Below, piece after piece: positions 1-8,400 of a stretch of 64,000 nucleotides of DNA. Under the pieces are notes generated by a model. It made no database searches, had not been told where the DNA came from, and worked only from the letters and a program-made list of their open reading frames with translations. A program made the position numbers and the translations under genes. Position 1 is the first letter of the stretch, and each line of letters starts with the position of its first letter. Source of the DNA: Desulfurococcales archaeon (GTDB taxonomy: Archaea > Thermoproteota > Thermoprotei_A > Sulfolobales > WAQK01); NCBI GenBank assembly GCA_027083135.1, contig JALWQH010000052.1, forward strand, positions 1 through 64,000. The letters are read 5' to 3'.

Positions 1-266
1 GCCTCTTCTGGTAGGTATGCTGTGTTTTTTCTTGCTTGTTGGGGGTTTTTCTGGGTGTCGTGGCCTGCTATGATTGCCTTGCCTCGGCTGGGTTTGAGGA
101 GGGTTGCAAGTATTCTCAGGGTCGTTGTCTTACCTGCGCCGTTAGGCCCTATAAGCCCGAAAACCTCCCCCCAACCAACCCTAAAACCAACACCACGCAA
201 AGCAGCAAAGCTGTCATACTCTTTATACAGATCTATGGCTTCAGCTGCATAGGGGGCTCTACCCAT
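1..266 (-). CDS. ABC transporter ATP-binding protein, N-terminal fragment (cut by window edge)
   Basis: This is absent from the ORF track because it is truncated. Translating the minus strand from the ATG at 264-266 gives an 88-residue open frame that runs off the window. It contains the Walker A motif GPNGAGKTT after a GEVFGLIG strand, then a LRILATLLKPSRG helix and a Q-loop-proximal AYLPEE stretch. These are typical of DRR/CcmA-type ABC ATPases that pair with ABC-2 permeases. A GGAG sits five bases before the ATG. It lies downstream of the TrmB-like gene on the same strand and may form an operon with it. Substrate and partner are outside the window. Family confidence is high, specific role unknown. 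Confidence 0.9.
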   Translation of the reverse strand, partial: MGRAPYAAEAIDLYKEYDSFAALRGVGFRVGWGEVFGLIGPNGAGKTTTLRILATLLKPSRGKAIIAGHDTQKNPQQARKNTAYLPEE

Positions 267-343
267 GCTCTCCACAGGTCTACTGTTGAAACATAAGCCC
301 GGTAAAAACCATTTCATTATAGGCTTTATCTAGATTCTGGGAT

Positions 344-1099
344 TCATGGCTGGGCGGCCGCGGTCTCCCAGAGATGGTCGAAATATATGGTTGCTATTCT
401 TACGAAATACTCGTGGTTAGACCATAAGCCCACTAAGCCTACTCCGCCGCGAATTATGAGAAGTACTTCGTCTCCTATGAAGCCTCCTCCAAACATGCTG
501 CCTGTCCATCTAATCTCAGCTACTTCCCCTAATTCGCTCAGCATGTCTTGCCTGATCTCGCTGGATAGCAGTATCCTGGTCTCCCTACGATGAGAGGCTT
601 CTAAGAGCGATTCCAGAAGTCTCTCAGACAGCATTTCCGGGAAAGCAAGGGCTATGCGGAGGGGAGATGTTCCACGTGCCACTATCTTGGAGGCAGTATC
701 CTCTATGGAGCCGTGTCCAAGCACGAATATGCTGTAAGTGGCGGCTCTCCCAGCCATGGCTTCTAACGCAGGTATGAGCTTATCCTCCACGTAGCTTATT
801 TCTCCGAGAAGCCTTGACTTAAGCCTAAGCCATGCTTCACGCGGCGGCCTGGCAGCATATACTGCAGGCCTGCCTCCCTGCTTAGCTATGAGGCCTACAT
901 CCATAAGCCTTGAGAAAACAGCGTAGGCCTTGGTTACAGGAATATCCATGTAACGGGCAGCCTGGGCTGCCGTCATAGGCCCCCTTGTCAGGAGGATTAT
1001 ATAGGCGGCGAGGCCCCTCTTACTTATTCCTGCTAGGCTTAAAGCCTTCGCAAGCCTGGGATTAGCCTCAAGCAGCTGCTCCGCTATCTCTGGAAGCAC
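344..1099 (-). CDS. TrmB-like winged-helix transcriptional regulator
   Basis: The 251-residue protein has an N-terminal winged helix-turn-helix (about residues 20-90, with LLTRGPMTAAQAARYMDIP and VFSRLMDVGLIAKQGGRP). This is followed by a short helical linker (LKSRLLGEISYVEDKLIPAL) and a C-terminal alpha/beta domain, the architecture of the TrmB family of archaeal sugar- or metabolite-responsive regulators. The start is GTG at 1097-1099, with GGTGA seven bases upstream. It lies 6 bp after the small protein encoded upstream and 77 bp before the ABC ATPase gene, so the three are probably one transcription unit. By context it may control that ABC system and possibly the divergent por operon. Ligand unknown. 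Confidence 0.75.
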   Translation of the reverse strand: MLPEIAEQLLEANPRLAKALSLAGISKRGLAAYIILLTRGPMTAAQAARYMDIPVTKAYAVFSRLMDVGLIAKQGGRPAVYAARPPREAWLRLKSRLLGEISYVEDKLIPALEAMAGRAATYSIFVLGHGSIEDTASKIVARGTSPLRIALAFPEMLSERLLESLLEASHRRETRILLSSEIRQDMLSELGEVAEIRWTGSMFGGGFIGDEVLLIIRGGVGLVGLWSNHEYFVRIATIYFDHLWETAAAQP

Positions 1100-1105
1100 T
1101 CCCTT

Positions 1106-1483
1106 TCACCGCAGGCTTCTAGGCAGGAATTCAGGAGGTTTCTCTACATCTATTATGGGTACTGTTATCCAGCCAGGCCTAGGCCCCTTAGCCATAACCA
1201 CATTCTCCCCTGCCTCATCGCTGCGTAGCAGGAGGTAGTTCTCTCCCCTCTCCTCCCCCTCAGCTATGTGATAGTAGAACATGGGCAAGCCATAATACTT
1301 GTAGTAATCCCTGAAGACGGCGAGCAGGCCGTAAACAGTTTTCCCCTCATCTGCATAGCGTAGAATGTACGTTGACTGCCCCATAGACACTATGGTTGCC
1401 GCCATCCTGGCCAAGTCGTTTAGGCTTGAAACCTTTACAGCCACGACTTTCTCGAACTCCATGAATGTCGAACCCTCATACAC
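1106..1483 (-). CDS. Conserved-looking hypothetical protein upstream of TrmB regulator
   Basis: I do not recognise this 125-residue soluble protein. It reads as an alpha/beta fold with MEFEKVVAVKVSSLNDLARMA at the N terminus and alternating strands (TYILRYADEG, YGLLAVFRDYYKYYG, YYHIAEGEE). There is no transmembrane segment, signal or metal-binding cysteine. Two starts are possible: the ATG at 1483, or an in-frame ATG seven codons later (1462) that gives MEFEK. It is the first gene of a probable minus-strand operon with the TrmB-like regulator (6-bp gap), and its promoter is back to back with that of the por operon. A role linked to that regulator is inference only. Confidence 0.6.
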   Translation of the reverse strand: MYEGSTFMEFEKVVAVKVSSLNDLARMAATIVSMGQSTYILRYADEGKTVYGLLAVFRDYYKYYGLPMFYYHIAEGEERGENYLLLRSDEAGENVVMAKGPRPGWITVPIIDVEKPPEFLPRSLR

Positions 1484-1499
1484 CTAGGAGAAGGGGGGC

Positions 1500-1530
1500 G
1501 AAAAACGTTTTTCCTTCTGTCTACTTTAAT
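1500..1530. promoter_or_regulatory. Divergent promoter region with 14-bp palindrome (por operon / TrmB operon)
   Basis: Only about 70 bp separate the divergent starts at 1483 and 1553. The sequence holds a perfect palindrome GAAAAACGTTTTTC at 1500-1513 and, just after it, TACTTTAATG (1523-1532). The latter is placed about 25 bases before the por start, as expected for an archaeal TATA box of a leaderless transcript. The palindrome sits immediately upstream of that box and could be a regulator-binding site. The TrmB-like protein encoded next door is the obvious candidate, but that is inference. Confidence 0.45.
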
Positions 1531-1552
1531 GCGATTTGCAGGTTAGAAAATA

Positions 1553-2116
1553 ATGCTAGTCGAAATAAGATGGCATGGGAGGGGAGGCCAGGGAGCTGTT
1601 ACGGCCTCCCAGCTGGTAGCTGTTGCCGCGATAAGGGAAGGCAAGTTTGCGTTAGCCTTCCCAGAGTTCGGTGCTGAGAGGCGTGGAGCACCCGTCAAAG
1701 CGTATACGAGGATAACCGACGAGCAGGCAGTTGTCCCTAGATCCCCTATAGTGGAGCCCGACATAGTAGTTGTCCTTGACCCCAGCCTTCTAGCACTGCC
1801 TATAGTGCCCCAAGGCTTGAAGAAGAATGGCATGATGGTTGTGAACACTGCGAAGACGCCTGAAGATATTAGGAGCACTATTGGGCGCAGCGATATCCGT
1901 GTAGCCGTTGTTAATGCTACTAGGATAGCCATGGATACTCTCGGCAGACCCATAGTTAACACCGCTATTCTAGGAGCACTTGTGAGGGCGTCGAGCGTAG
2001 TAGGCCTTGACACACTGCTAGAGGCTGTTAGGGAAAGATTCGCAGCCTCCGAGAAGCTGGCTTCCTCAAACATGGAAGCAGTTAAAAGAGCGTATGAAGA
2101 GGTGGTGGTGGGTTAG
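1553..2116 (+). CDS. porG: Pyruvate (2-oxoacid):ferredoxin oxidoreductase, gamma subunit
   Basis: The 187-residue protein begins IRWHGRGGQGAVTASQLVA, the hallmark of the gamma domain of 2-oxoacid:ferredoxin oxidoreductases. PEFGAERRGAPVKAYTRI and NTAILGALVRASSVVGL follow as in the family. It forms part of the alpha-beta-gamma-delta enzyme that oxidatively decarboxylates pyruvate or related 2-oxoacids with CoA and thiamine diphosphate and reduces ferredoxin in the cytoplasm. It is the first gene of a compact four-gene operon (gamma, delta, alpha, beta), two bases before the delta gene. The ATG lies about 25 bases after a TATA-like box. Whether the true substrate is pyruvate, 2-oxoisovalerate or another acid cannot be told from sequence alone. 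Confidence 0.93.
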   Translation: MLVEIRWHGRGGQGAVTASQLVAVAAIREGKFALAFPEFGAERRGAPVKAYTRITDEQAVVPRSPIVEPDIVVVLDPSLLALPIVPQGLKKNGMMVVNTAKTPEDIRSTIGRSDIRVAVVNATRIAMDTLGRPIVNTAILGALVRASSVVGLDTLLEAVRERFAASEKLASSNMEAVKRAYEEVVVG

Positions 2117-2118
2117 AC

Positions 2119-2442
2119 ATGAGCGAGCTACCCAAATGGTACGAACTCCCGCCGGGAGGAGTTGTCCTAGAGCCTGGCTCAACGCTGAAGAATAAGACTG
2201 GTAGTTGGCGCGTCCTCAGGCCAGTCATAGACCAGGAGAAATGCACCAGGTGTAGGCTATGCTGGCTCTTCTGTCCCGACGCAGCAATACTTGAAGTCGA
2301 TGAGGAATATGTAACATCTAAGGGCAGAAAGTATGCTGTGACATACAAGGTTAACTATGATTACTGTAAGGGGTGCGGTGTGTGTGCGAACGAGTGCCCG
2401 GTAAACGCTATAAAAATGGTTCCAGAAGGTGAGGAGCAGTGA
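2119..2442 (+). CDS. porD: Pyruvate (2-oxoacid):ferredoxin oxidoreductase, delta subunit
   Basis: The 107-residue ferredoxin-type subunit has two classic [4Fe-4S] motifs, CTRCRLCWLFCP (about residues 41-52) and CKGCGVCANECP (about 83-94). They carry electrons from the thiamine site to external ferredoxin. The gene starts two bases after the gamma stop, and its TGA overlaps the GTG start of alpha (GTGA), so translation is probably coupled. Length and position match archaeal four-subunit POR/VOR enzymes. Both clusters have all eight cysteines, so the subunit should be functional. Confidence 0.93.
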   Translation: MSELPKWYELPPGGVVLEPGSTLKNKTGSWRVLRPVIDQEKCTRCRLCWLFCPDAAILEVDEEYVTSKGRKYAVTYKVNYDYCKGCGVCANECPVNAIKMVPEGEEQ

Positions 2443-3656
2443 CCCTGGCGGCCACGACTTCCACTAGGAGGTTTAAGGGTAAGATCCTAGCCATAAGCAG
2501 CAATTACGCCGCAGCCTATGCTGCTAAGGACGCCGACGTAGATGTTGTCTCAGCTTACCCTATAACACCTCAAACACATGTGGTGGAGAAGATAGGGGAG
2601 TTCCTGGCTAACGGCGAGATGGATGCTGAGATGATACATGTTGAGAGCGAGCACTCAGCTCTCAGCGCAGCTATAGGGGCCTCAGCTACAGGGGCCAGGG
2701 CCTTCACAGCCACAGCAAGCCAGGGATTAGCATTGATGCATGAGATCCTCCATATAGCTTCAGGGATCAGGCTTCCAATAGTAATGGCTATAGCAACTAG
2801 GGCTCTCTCTGCCCCTATAAGCATTTGGAATGATTATTCCGACGTTATGAATGCCAGGGATGCAGGCTGGGTAATAATGTTCTCCTCCAGCGCGCAGATG
2901 GTTTACGATAGTATCCTGCAGGCATATAAGATAGCTGAGGATCCACGGGTTCATCTACCCGTAATGGTAGTATATGACGGGTACATAATGAGCCATACTG
3001 TGGAGCCTGTCGAGGTATTCGATAAGGAGGATGTTCTAAAATACATTCCTAAGAACCCTACCTGGATACGCCTAGACCCCGATAACCCTGTAACCATAGG
3101 AACAATAACCAGCCCTGACTGGTACTATGAGTTCAAGTACCAGCAGGTCATGGCAATGAAGAATGCCCTGCAAGTTGCTAGGGAGGCTGATAAACAGTAT
3201 GGAGAGATGTTTGGAAGAAGCTATGGGCTTATAGGCAAGCATATGCTAGATGATGCTGATGTAGCCATAGTTACCATGGGTGCATTCGTAAATACAGCCA
3301 TAGCAGCCGCAATGGAGGCGAGGAAGAAGGGCATCAAGGCAGGAGTCATGGAGCTGAGGTTATATAGGCCCTTCCCAATGAAAGACATAGAGGAAGCATT
3401 ATCCAACGTGAAGGCAGTAGGCATAGTTGACAAGGCTATAAGCTATGGAGCCCAGCAGGCAGGCCCCGTGTTCAACGAGTTCGCCGGCGCCTACTATTCA
3501 AGGGAGAATAAACCCCTGCTAGTCAGCTTCATAGCTGGAATAGGGCAGAGAGCGGTATTCGTCAAAGACTTTCTAGACATGTTTGAACAGCTCAGCAAGG
3601 TGGCTGAGAAGGGCAAAGCCCCTCTAGAATCAATCTACATAGGGGTGAGAGCATGA
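2439..3656 (+). CDS. porA: Pyruvate (2-oxoacid):ferredoxin oxidoreductase, alpha subunit
   Basis: The 405-residue protein carries the alpha-subunit signature SAYPITPQTHVVEKIG, then VESEHSALSAAIGASATGAR, TATASQGLALMHEIL and the C-terminal domain II segment AVGIVDKAISYGAQQAGPV. It contributes the pyrimidine-binding half of the thiamine diphosphate site. The start is GTG, overlapping the delta stop by four bases. The C terminus overlaps the ATG of beta by four bases (ATGA). Full family length, no frameshift or missing motif seen. Confidence 0.93.
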   Translation: MTLAATTSTRRFKGKILAISSNYAAAYAAKDADVDVVSAYPITPQTHVVEKIGEFLANGEMDAEMIHVESEHSALSAAIGASATGARAFTATASQGLALMHEILHIASGIRLPIVMAIATRALSAPISIWNDYSDVMNARDAGWVIMFSSSAQMVYDSILQAYKIAEDPRVHLPVMVVYDGYIMSHTVEPVEVFDKEDVLKYIPKNPTWIRLDPDNPVTIGTITSPDWYYEFKYQQVMAMKNALQVAREADKQYGEMFGRSYGLIGKHMLDDADVAIVTMGAFVNTAIAAAMEARKKGIKAGVMELRLYRPFPMKDIEEALSNVKAVGIVDKAISYGAQQAGPVFNEFAGAYYSRENKPLLVSFIAGIGQRAVFVKDFLDMFEQLSKVAEKGKAPLESIYIGVRA

Positions 3657-4609
3657 AGCTCTACTATAAGAAGCTAACAGATATACCTCGAGAGGAGCGC
3701 TTCGTCTCAGGGCATGGTCTCTGCCCAGGATGCGGCGCTGGGACTATTATGAGGCATCTCACAAAGGTTGCAGGGAAGAACACAATATATGTTGAGGCTA
3801 CTGGATGCGTGGAGGTCTCGACAACAGGCTTCCCATATACATCATGGCTTAACCCCTGGATACATGTGGCATTCGAGAATGCAGCGGCCGTGGCCTCAGG
3901 TGTAGAGACGGCAATAAAGGTGCTTAAACGCAAGGGCATGATACCTAGAGACAAGGAGATCAAGGTTGTAGCCATAGGCGGAGACGGCGGAACAGTGGAT
4001 ATAGGGCTTCAAGCTCTAAGCGGTATGCTTGAGAGAGGCCACGACATCCTATACGTATTATATGATAATGAAGCCTACATGAATACAGGTATTCAGAGAA
4101 GTGCTTCAACACCTTACGGGGCATGGACTACTACAACTCCCGTTGGAAAGGTGTGGAAAGGAGAATGGAGGCCCAAGAAAGACATAGTGGGAATAGCGTT
4201 GGCCCATAGAATACCTTATGTTGCAACCGCTAATCCCTACTACGTGCTTGACATGGATAATAAGTTTAAGAAAGCCCTGGAGATCAAGGGACCTAAATTC
4301 ATACACGTCCTGTCTCCATGCACGCCTGGGTGGAGGATACCTGACGATAAGAGCATGGAAGTAGCCAAGCTAGCGGTTCAGACAGGAGTCTGGATACTAT
4401 ACGAGGTTGAGAACGGTGAATTCAGAGTTACCGTGCCTGTTCCCAGACGTAAGCCTGTGATCGAGTACCTGAAGATCCAGGGAAGATTCAGACACCTGCT
4501 CAAATATCCTGAGGAGATAGAGAAGATTCAGAAAATGGTTGATGAGGAAGCTGAAAGAATAAATAAACTTGTAGGGAGAACGGTTATAGGGCCTGTTGAA
4601 TCCAAGTAA
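3653..4609 (+). CDS. porB: Pyruvate (2-oxoacid):ferredoxin oxidoreductase, beta subunit
   Basis: The 318-residue thiamine-diphosphate-binding subunit has the N-terminal cluster-ligand region GLCPGCGAGTIMRH with CPGC, a further cysteine in ATGCVEVSTT, the ThDP motif GGDGGTVDIGLQAL ending in YDNEAYMNTG, and the late cysteine in VLSPCTPGW. Together these are the four cysteines of the proximal [4Fe-4S] cluster and the ThDP fold. YMNTGIQRSASTPYGAWT is the usual substrate-region sequence of POR rather than 2-oxoglutarate enzymes. It is the last gene of the por operon and ends 29 bp from the convergent nitrilase-like gene. Confidence 0.93.
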   Translation: MKLYYKKLTDIPREERFVSGHGLCPGCGAGTIMRHLTKVAGKNTIYVEATGCVEVSTTGFPYTSWLNPWIHVAFENAAAVASGVETAIKVLKRKGMIPRDKEIKVVAIGGDGGTVDIGLQALSGMLERGHDILYVLYDNEAYMNTGIQRSASTPYGAWTTTTPVGKVWKGEWRPKKDIVGIALAHRIPYVATANPYYVLDMDNKFKKALEIKGPKFIHVLSPCTPGWRIPDDKSMEVAKLAVQTGVWILYEVENGEFRVTVPVPRRKPVIEYLKIQGRFRHLLKYPEEIEKIQKMVDEEAERINKLVGRTVIGPVESK

Positions 4610-4638
4610 GCGTTATGCCTACATTATCATTTTTATTT

Positions 4639-5478
4639 TCAGCATAAAAGCCTCTTTCTAGAACGCATAACCCTGCATAGCGTCTCAATGATTCTAAGCG
4701 TGCCTCTAGATGCCTGAGGCTTCTCTGAGAACCACTGAGGATTCAGGTCCATGTAAACAGGCCTGCTGTATTCGTCCTCCACCCTAATTACCTCCCTACC
4801 ATTTTCATCATATAGTATTGTTGGAACCACGGCTTCAACTTCTCCGTGGACCTCCGAGATCCCTCCCGCTATTATGAGCGGCACTTTATTCTCAATGCTT
4901 CTAAGCCTCAGTAGATCGACTAGTCTTGCCTGCCTTCTACTAGCTCTAAGCAGGGCTACGAGGAGGGATGCCCCTCCTAATACTAATGCACGTGCTACCT
5001 CAGGGTACAAGGAGTCGCTTCCAGCCAGTACACCTATATTTATGTTGAATTTAACTATGCCTGGACTTCTCCCTGCAGAGATGCCTAGCTTCTCATCCTC
5101 CTCGTCTACTACCAGTTTGCGGTACTTGCAGATCAGCTCTCCCCTAGGCGAGAATGCTAGAGTTGTTAGGAAGAGCCTGGGCCCAGCTCTCTCTATAATA
5201 GGGCCTCCCAGCACAAATATTGTCTTCTCAACTGCGAGGAATGAGAGTAGATCGGAGGTTGGGCCGGGTATCTTCTCGGCAGCATTCTTCAGGACTCTGG
5301 CAAGCCTATGCCCCCTGTAATGCTCAAATATTGGACCAGTGTTGAAGAGCGAGGGTAGGACCAGTATTTTAGCAGAACTGTCAAGCATCCTGGTAAGCCT
5401 GCGCACTACTTCTAGGTTGCTCTTCTTAGCCATTTGCTTAAGCCTGAGGTGAAGCACGGCTATTCTATTATTCCCCAC
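4639..5478 (-). CDS. Carbon-nitrogen hydrolase (nitrilase) fold protein lacking catalytic Glu and Cys
   Basis: The 279-residue protein follows the nitrilase superfamily fold: RIAVLHL start, ILVLPSLFNTG, SPRGELICKYRKL, IGVLAGSDSLYPEVARAL, RLRSIENKVPLIIAGG. In active members these positions read LPE-LF (Glu), YRK (Lys) and IC-YD (Cys). Here Glu is replaced by Ser (LPSLF) and the nucleophilic Cys by Gly (VLAGSD), while Lys (YRKL) and the second Glu (SIEN) remain. It is therefore probably not a hydrolase and may serve as a binding or scaffold protein. The GTG start overlaps the end of reverse gyrase by 19 bases, so the two are co-transcribed and probably translationally coupled. Function unknown. 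Confidence 0.8.
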   Translation of the reverse strand: MGNNRIAVLHLRLKQMAKKSNLEVVRRLTRMLDSSAKILVLPSLFNTGPIFEHYRGHRLARVLKNAAEKIPGPTSDLLSFLAVEKTIFVLGGPIIERAGPRLFLTTLAFSPRGELICKYRKLVVDEEDEKLGISAGRSPGIVKFNINIGVLAGSDSLYPEVARALVLGGASLLVALLRASRRQARLVDLLRLRSIENKVPLIIAGGISEVHGEVEAVVPTILYDENGREVIRVEDEYSRPVYMDLNPQWFSEKPQASRGTLRIIETLCRVMRSRKRLLC

Positions 5479-8400
5479 GGTTCTCCTACCTCTCTTCTAA
5501 GCTCAAGATATATGGGGTAGATCTCATCGTAGAGTTCGTTGAGAACGTTAAGATAGCTTTTCTCCCCTGCCTCCACTAGATCCATTAGTTTCTCCAGCAT
5601 AGCTGTCCTCTCCTCCGAAACAAGCTTAGCTATACCTTCACCGCTCCGCTCCGTGAGATAGCTGTAAACCTCGCGTCCCAGCAGGGTTGGCACCAGCTTG
5701 TTAAGCCTCCCCCTTTCAACAACATAGTGTCTTTTAAGAAGAGTCTGCATGATCTTCGCATAGGTGCTTGGCCTCCCTATACCCCTATCCTTCATCAACC
5801 TTACAACGTCTCCCTGAGTATATAGTGGTTTTAAGGCCTTCTTCCTGATATCAGTGTAGTCAACCTTATATCTCCCAGGCTCTAGGGGGGCTGAGAGCCT
5901 GAACGGCATATACATGTCTAGGAAGCCTGGCTCAACTACCTCTATAATGTTCTCAAGCTTCTTCTCCACGCCTAGGAGGCTTGCCTTAGCTATCTGAACC
6001 TTTATTTTCCCAGGCTTCATCTGGCTTGCAATGAACCTTTCGAATATAAGCCTATACAGGCTTAGATGCCTCTTGGTTAGAGGCCTTACAGGCTGTATTA
6101 TTCCCTCCTCTATCAGCCTTACAAGCCTCTCAGCATCCACGGGTCTAGTAGGCCTTATCGCCTCGTGTGCTCCTCCCTCACCCCACCGGCGGGGAGCGAA
6201 GAACTCTGTATACCTATCCCCGTATTTTTCCTTCAAATATTCCCTGGCAACCATTATGCCTGCATCAGAGATCCTCGTACTATCTGTGCGGTGATACGTT
6301 ATGAAGCCCATCTCGAAGAGATCCTGGGCAAGCCTCATCGTCTCCTCAGCTCCCAGCCTAAGCCTAGCTGAAGCCTCTGACAACATGGCGTCGGTTGTGA
6401 ATGGGGGGAGAGGCTTAACCTCCCTTTCCTCGACACCCACTATGCTAACCGTTATCACATTGTTCTTAATATCGCTGGGCTTAACTCCAGGGGGAAGCTC
6501 GTCTTCCGTGAATTCTAGGAAGAGCCTCTTATCGGATGTGCCTACGAGGAATATTTTCTTCACACTATTCTTGTATTCATTATACCTGTCTATTATCCAT
6601 CCGAGTACCGGGGTTTGAACCCTGCCTGCACTGAGGTTTCTGTTAGGCTGCCTGCACTTCTCCTTGTCTCCTATATGCGTTGCACAGTAAGTTGGCCAGA
6701 ACTTATACCATAATAAGGGGGAAAGCGTAAAGCCTATCCACCTATCCTCTATTCTCCTCAGCATTTGTGCTTCTACTAGGTTTGTGTTTAGGTTTCTCGG
6801 GTTTCTGAGGGCTTCAAGTATAGCCCTCCTAGTAACCTCGTGGAACTCAACCCTACGTATATTGCGGGTATAGGGTTGAAGGAGGACTGCGAGATCCCAT
6901 GCTATTTTCTCTCCCTCTGTGTCTGGGTCTGTTCCTATTAGGACCTCATCCACCTCTAAGGCAAGCCCCCTTATTGTATCAACATTCTCCAAGGAATTTC
7001 TAACCAGAGTGCTTCCACACCGTGGGCATTTATCGGTATCAGATGTGAACTGATGTCCGCATACCATGCATCTCCTTATTGAATTATATACTGGTATGAA
7101 TCTGCGCGAACCGTTATCCGAGTAAATTATGACGCCGTGGAAATCCTCTCCTCCCAGCGTTTTAGGAGGGTTAACTGCTAAATCATATACGTGTCCCCCA
7201 CTAGCAGTTATTAGAAGCATGTAGTCTCCAGTTGACACCTCATACACCTTTACAGCTTCCCCTATTCTTCTCACACTAGGTTTGCCGAAGAAACCCGCTA
7301 TTGTCCTAGCCTTGTTGGGCGACTCCACGATGAAGAGCGCTGTTCTTATAATATCCTCCACGTTTCTCGGAACTTTTCCTTCAAGTATTTTCCTAACCTT
7401 CTCCCGATCCTCATCTATCTCTCTGAGTATGGGTTCAAGTATAAGTGTTCTGAAATCCTGCCACTCGGCATCCTCTATGATCCAGCGGCTCCTCTTCATG
7501 AGGCCTCGTAGAAGCCTCTCATCATCAACTATGACTACCGATAAGCCTCTAGTTATACCCCCAGCATAAAGCCTGCTTGTCCTGCCGCTAGCCTGAATAT
7601 ACGTCATTATATCAGGGATCATTATGTACGTTTTACCCTTCTCTTCGATGACAGCTATATCGCCGCTTGTCCTGAGAGCCTCTCTAACATCGCTGCGTGC
7701 GAGCGCTTCTCTCACAAGCTCTAAGGCTTCATGGAACACGTTTTCAGCAGGTGATGCCGGTGGCTGCCCGCTCCTCATATGCTCAGCTATTATTTGTAGT
7801 GCTGCGGGAGATAGTCTTTGAAGCATCCTCCTAACTCTTACCAGCGTGATCTCAAGCCTATGCCTCAGATCCTCAGGAGTCACTTCCACGAGTATGCTTA
7901 GAGCCTTGTATATGTTTGATGGATGTGGATCCTCGAACTCCGTGCTGAACTTTAATCTAGGAACACCTGCAAAGACAGCATACCTTATTCTCTGGGGAAG
8001 ATCAAGCCCTCTAACCATTACACCGTAGTATACTGCTACCCCCACCAAGACATCTATATCACCATTAGCAAACGCTTCAAGTGTCCTAAGCCTCTTGGAG
8101 TGGAAGGCCTCTGCCCTCACACCCATACCGCGGAGAATATCTGCAAGCTTCTCCGCATAGTCTATCCCCTTATCGACAGGCACGTATACTAGTCCTCCTG
8201 AACCTAGGCGTTTAACTATGTCTCCCACAGCTTCCTCCAGGCTCATCTCCTCAGGCTTATAATACGAATCCACGATACGTCTCAGAACCTCGCTTCGAGA
8301 ACCAGCCTCAAATCCAAGCAGCTCTCTGAAAAGCTTGACCCTGGATCCCCTAGGCCTGCCCGTAGCGCTCGACACTACGAGTATGCTCTTAACCCTACGT

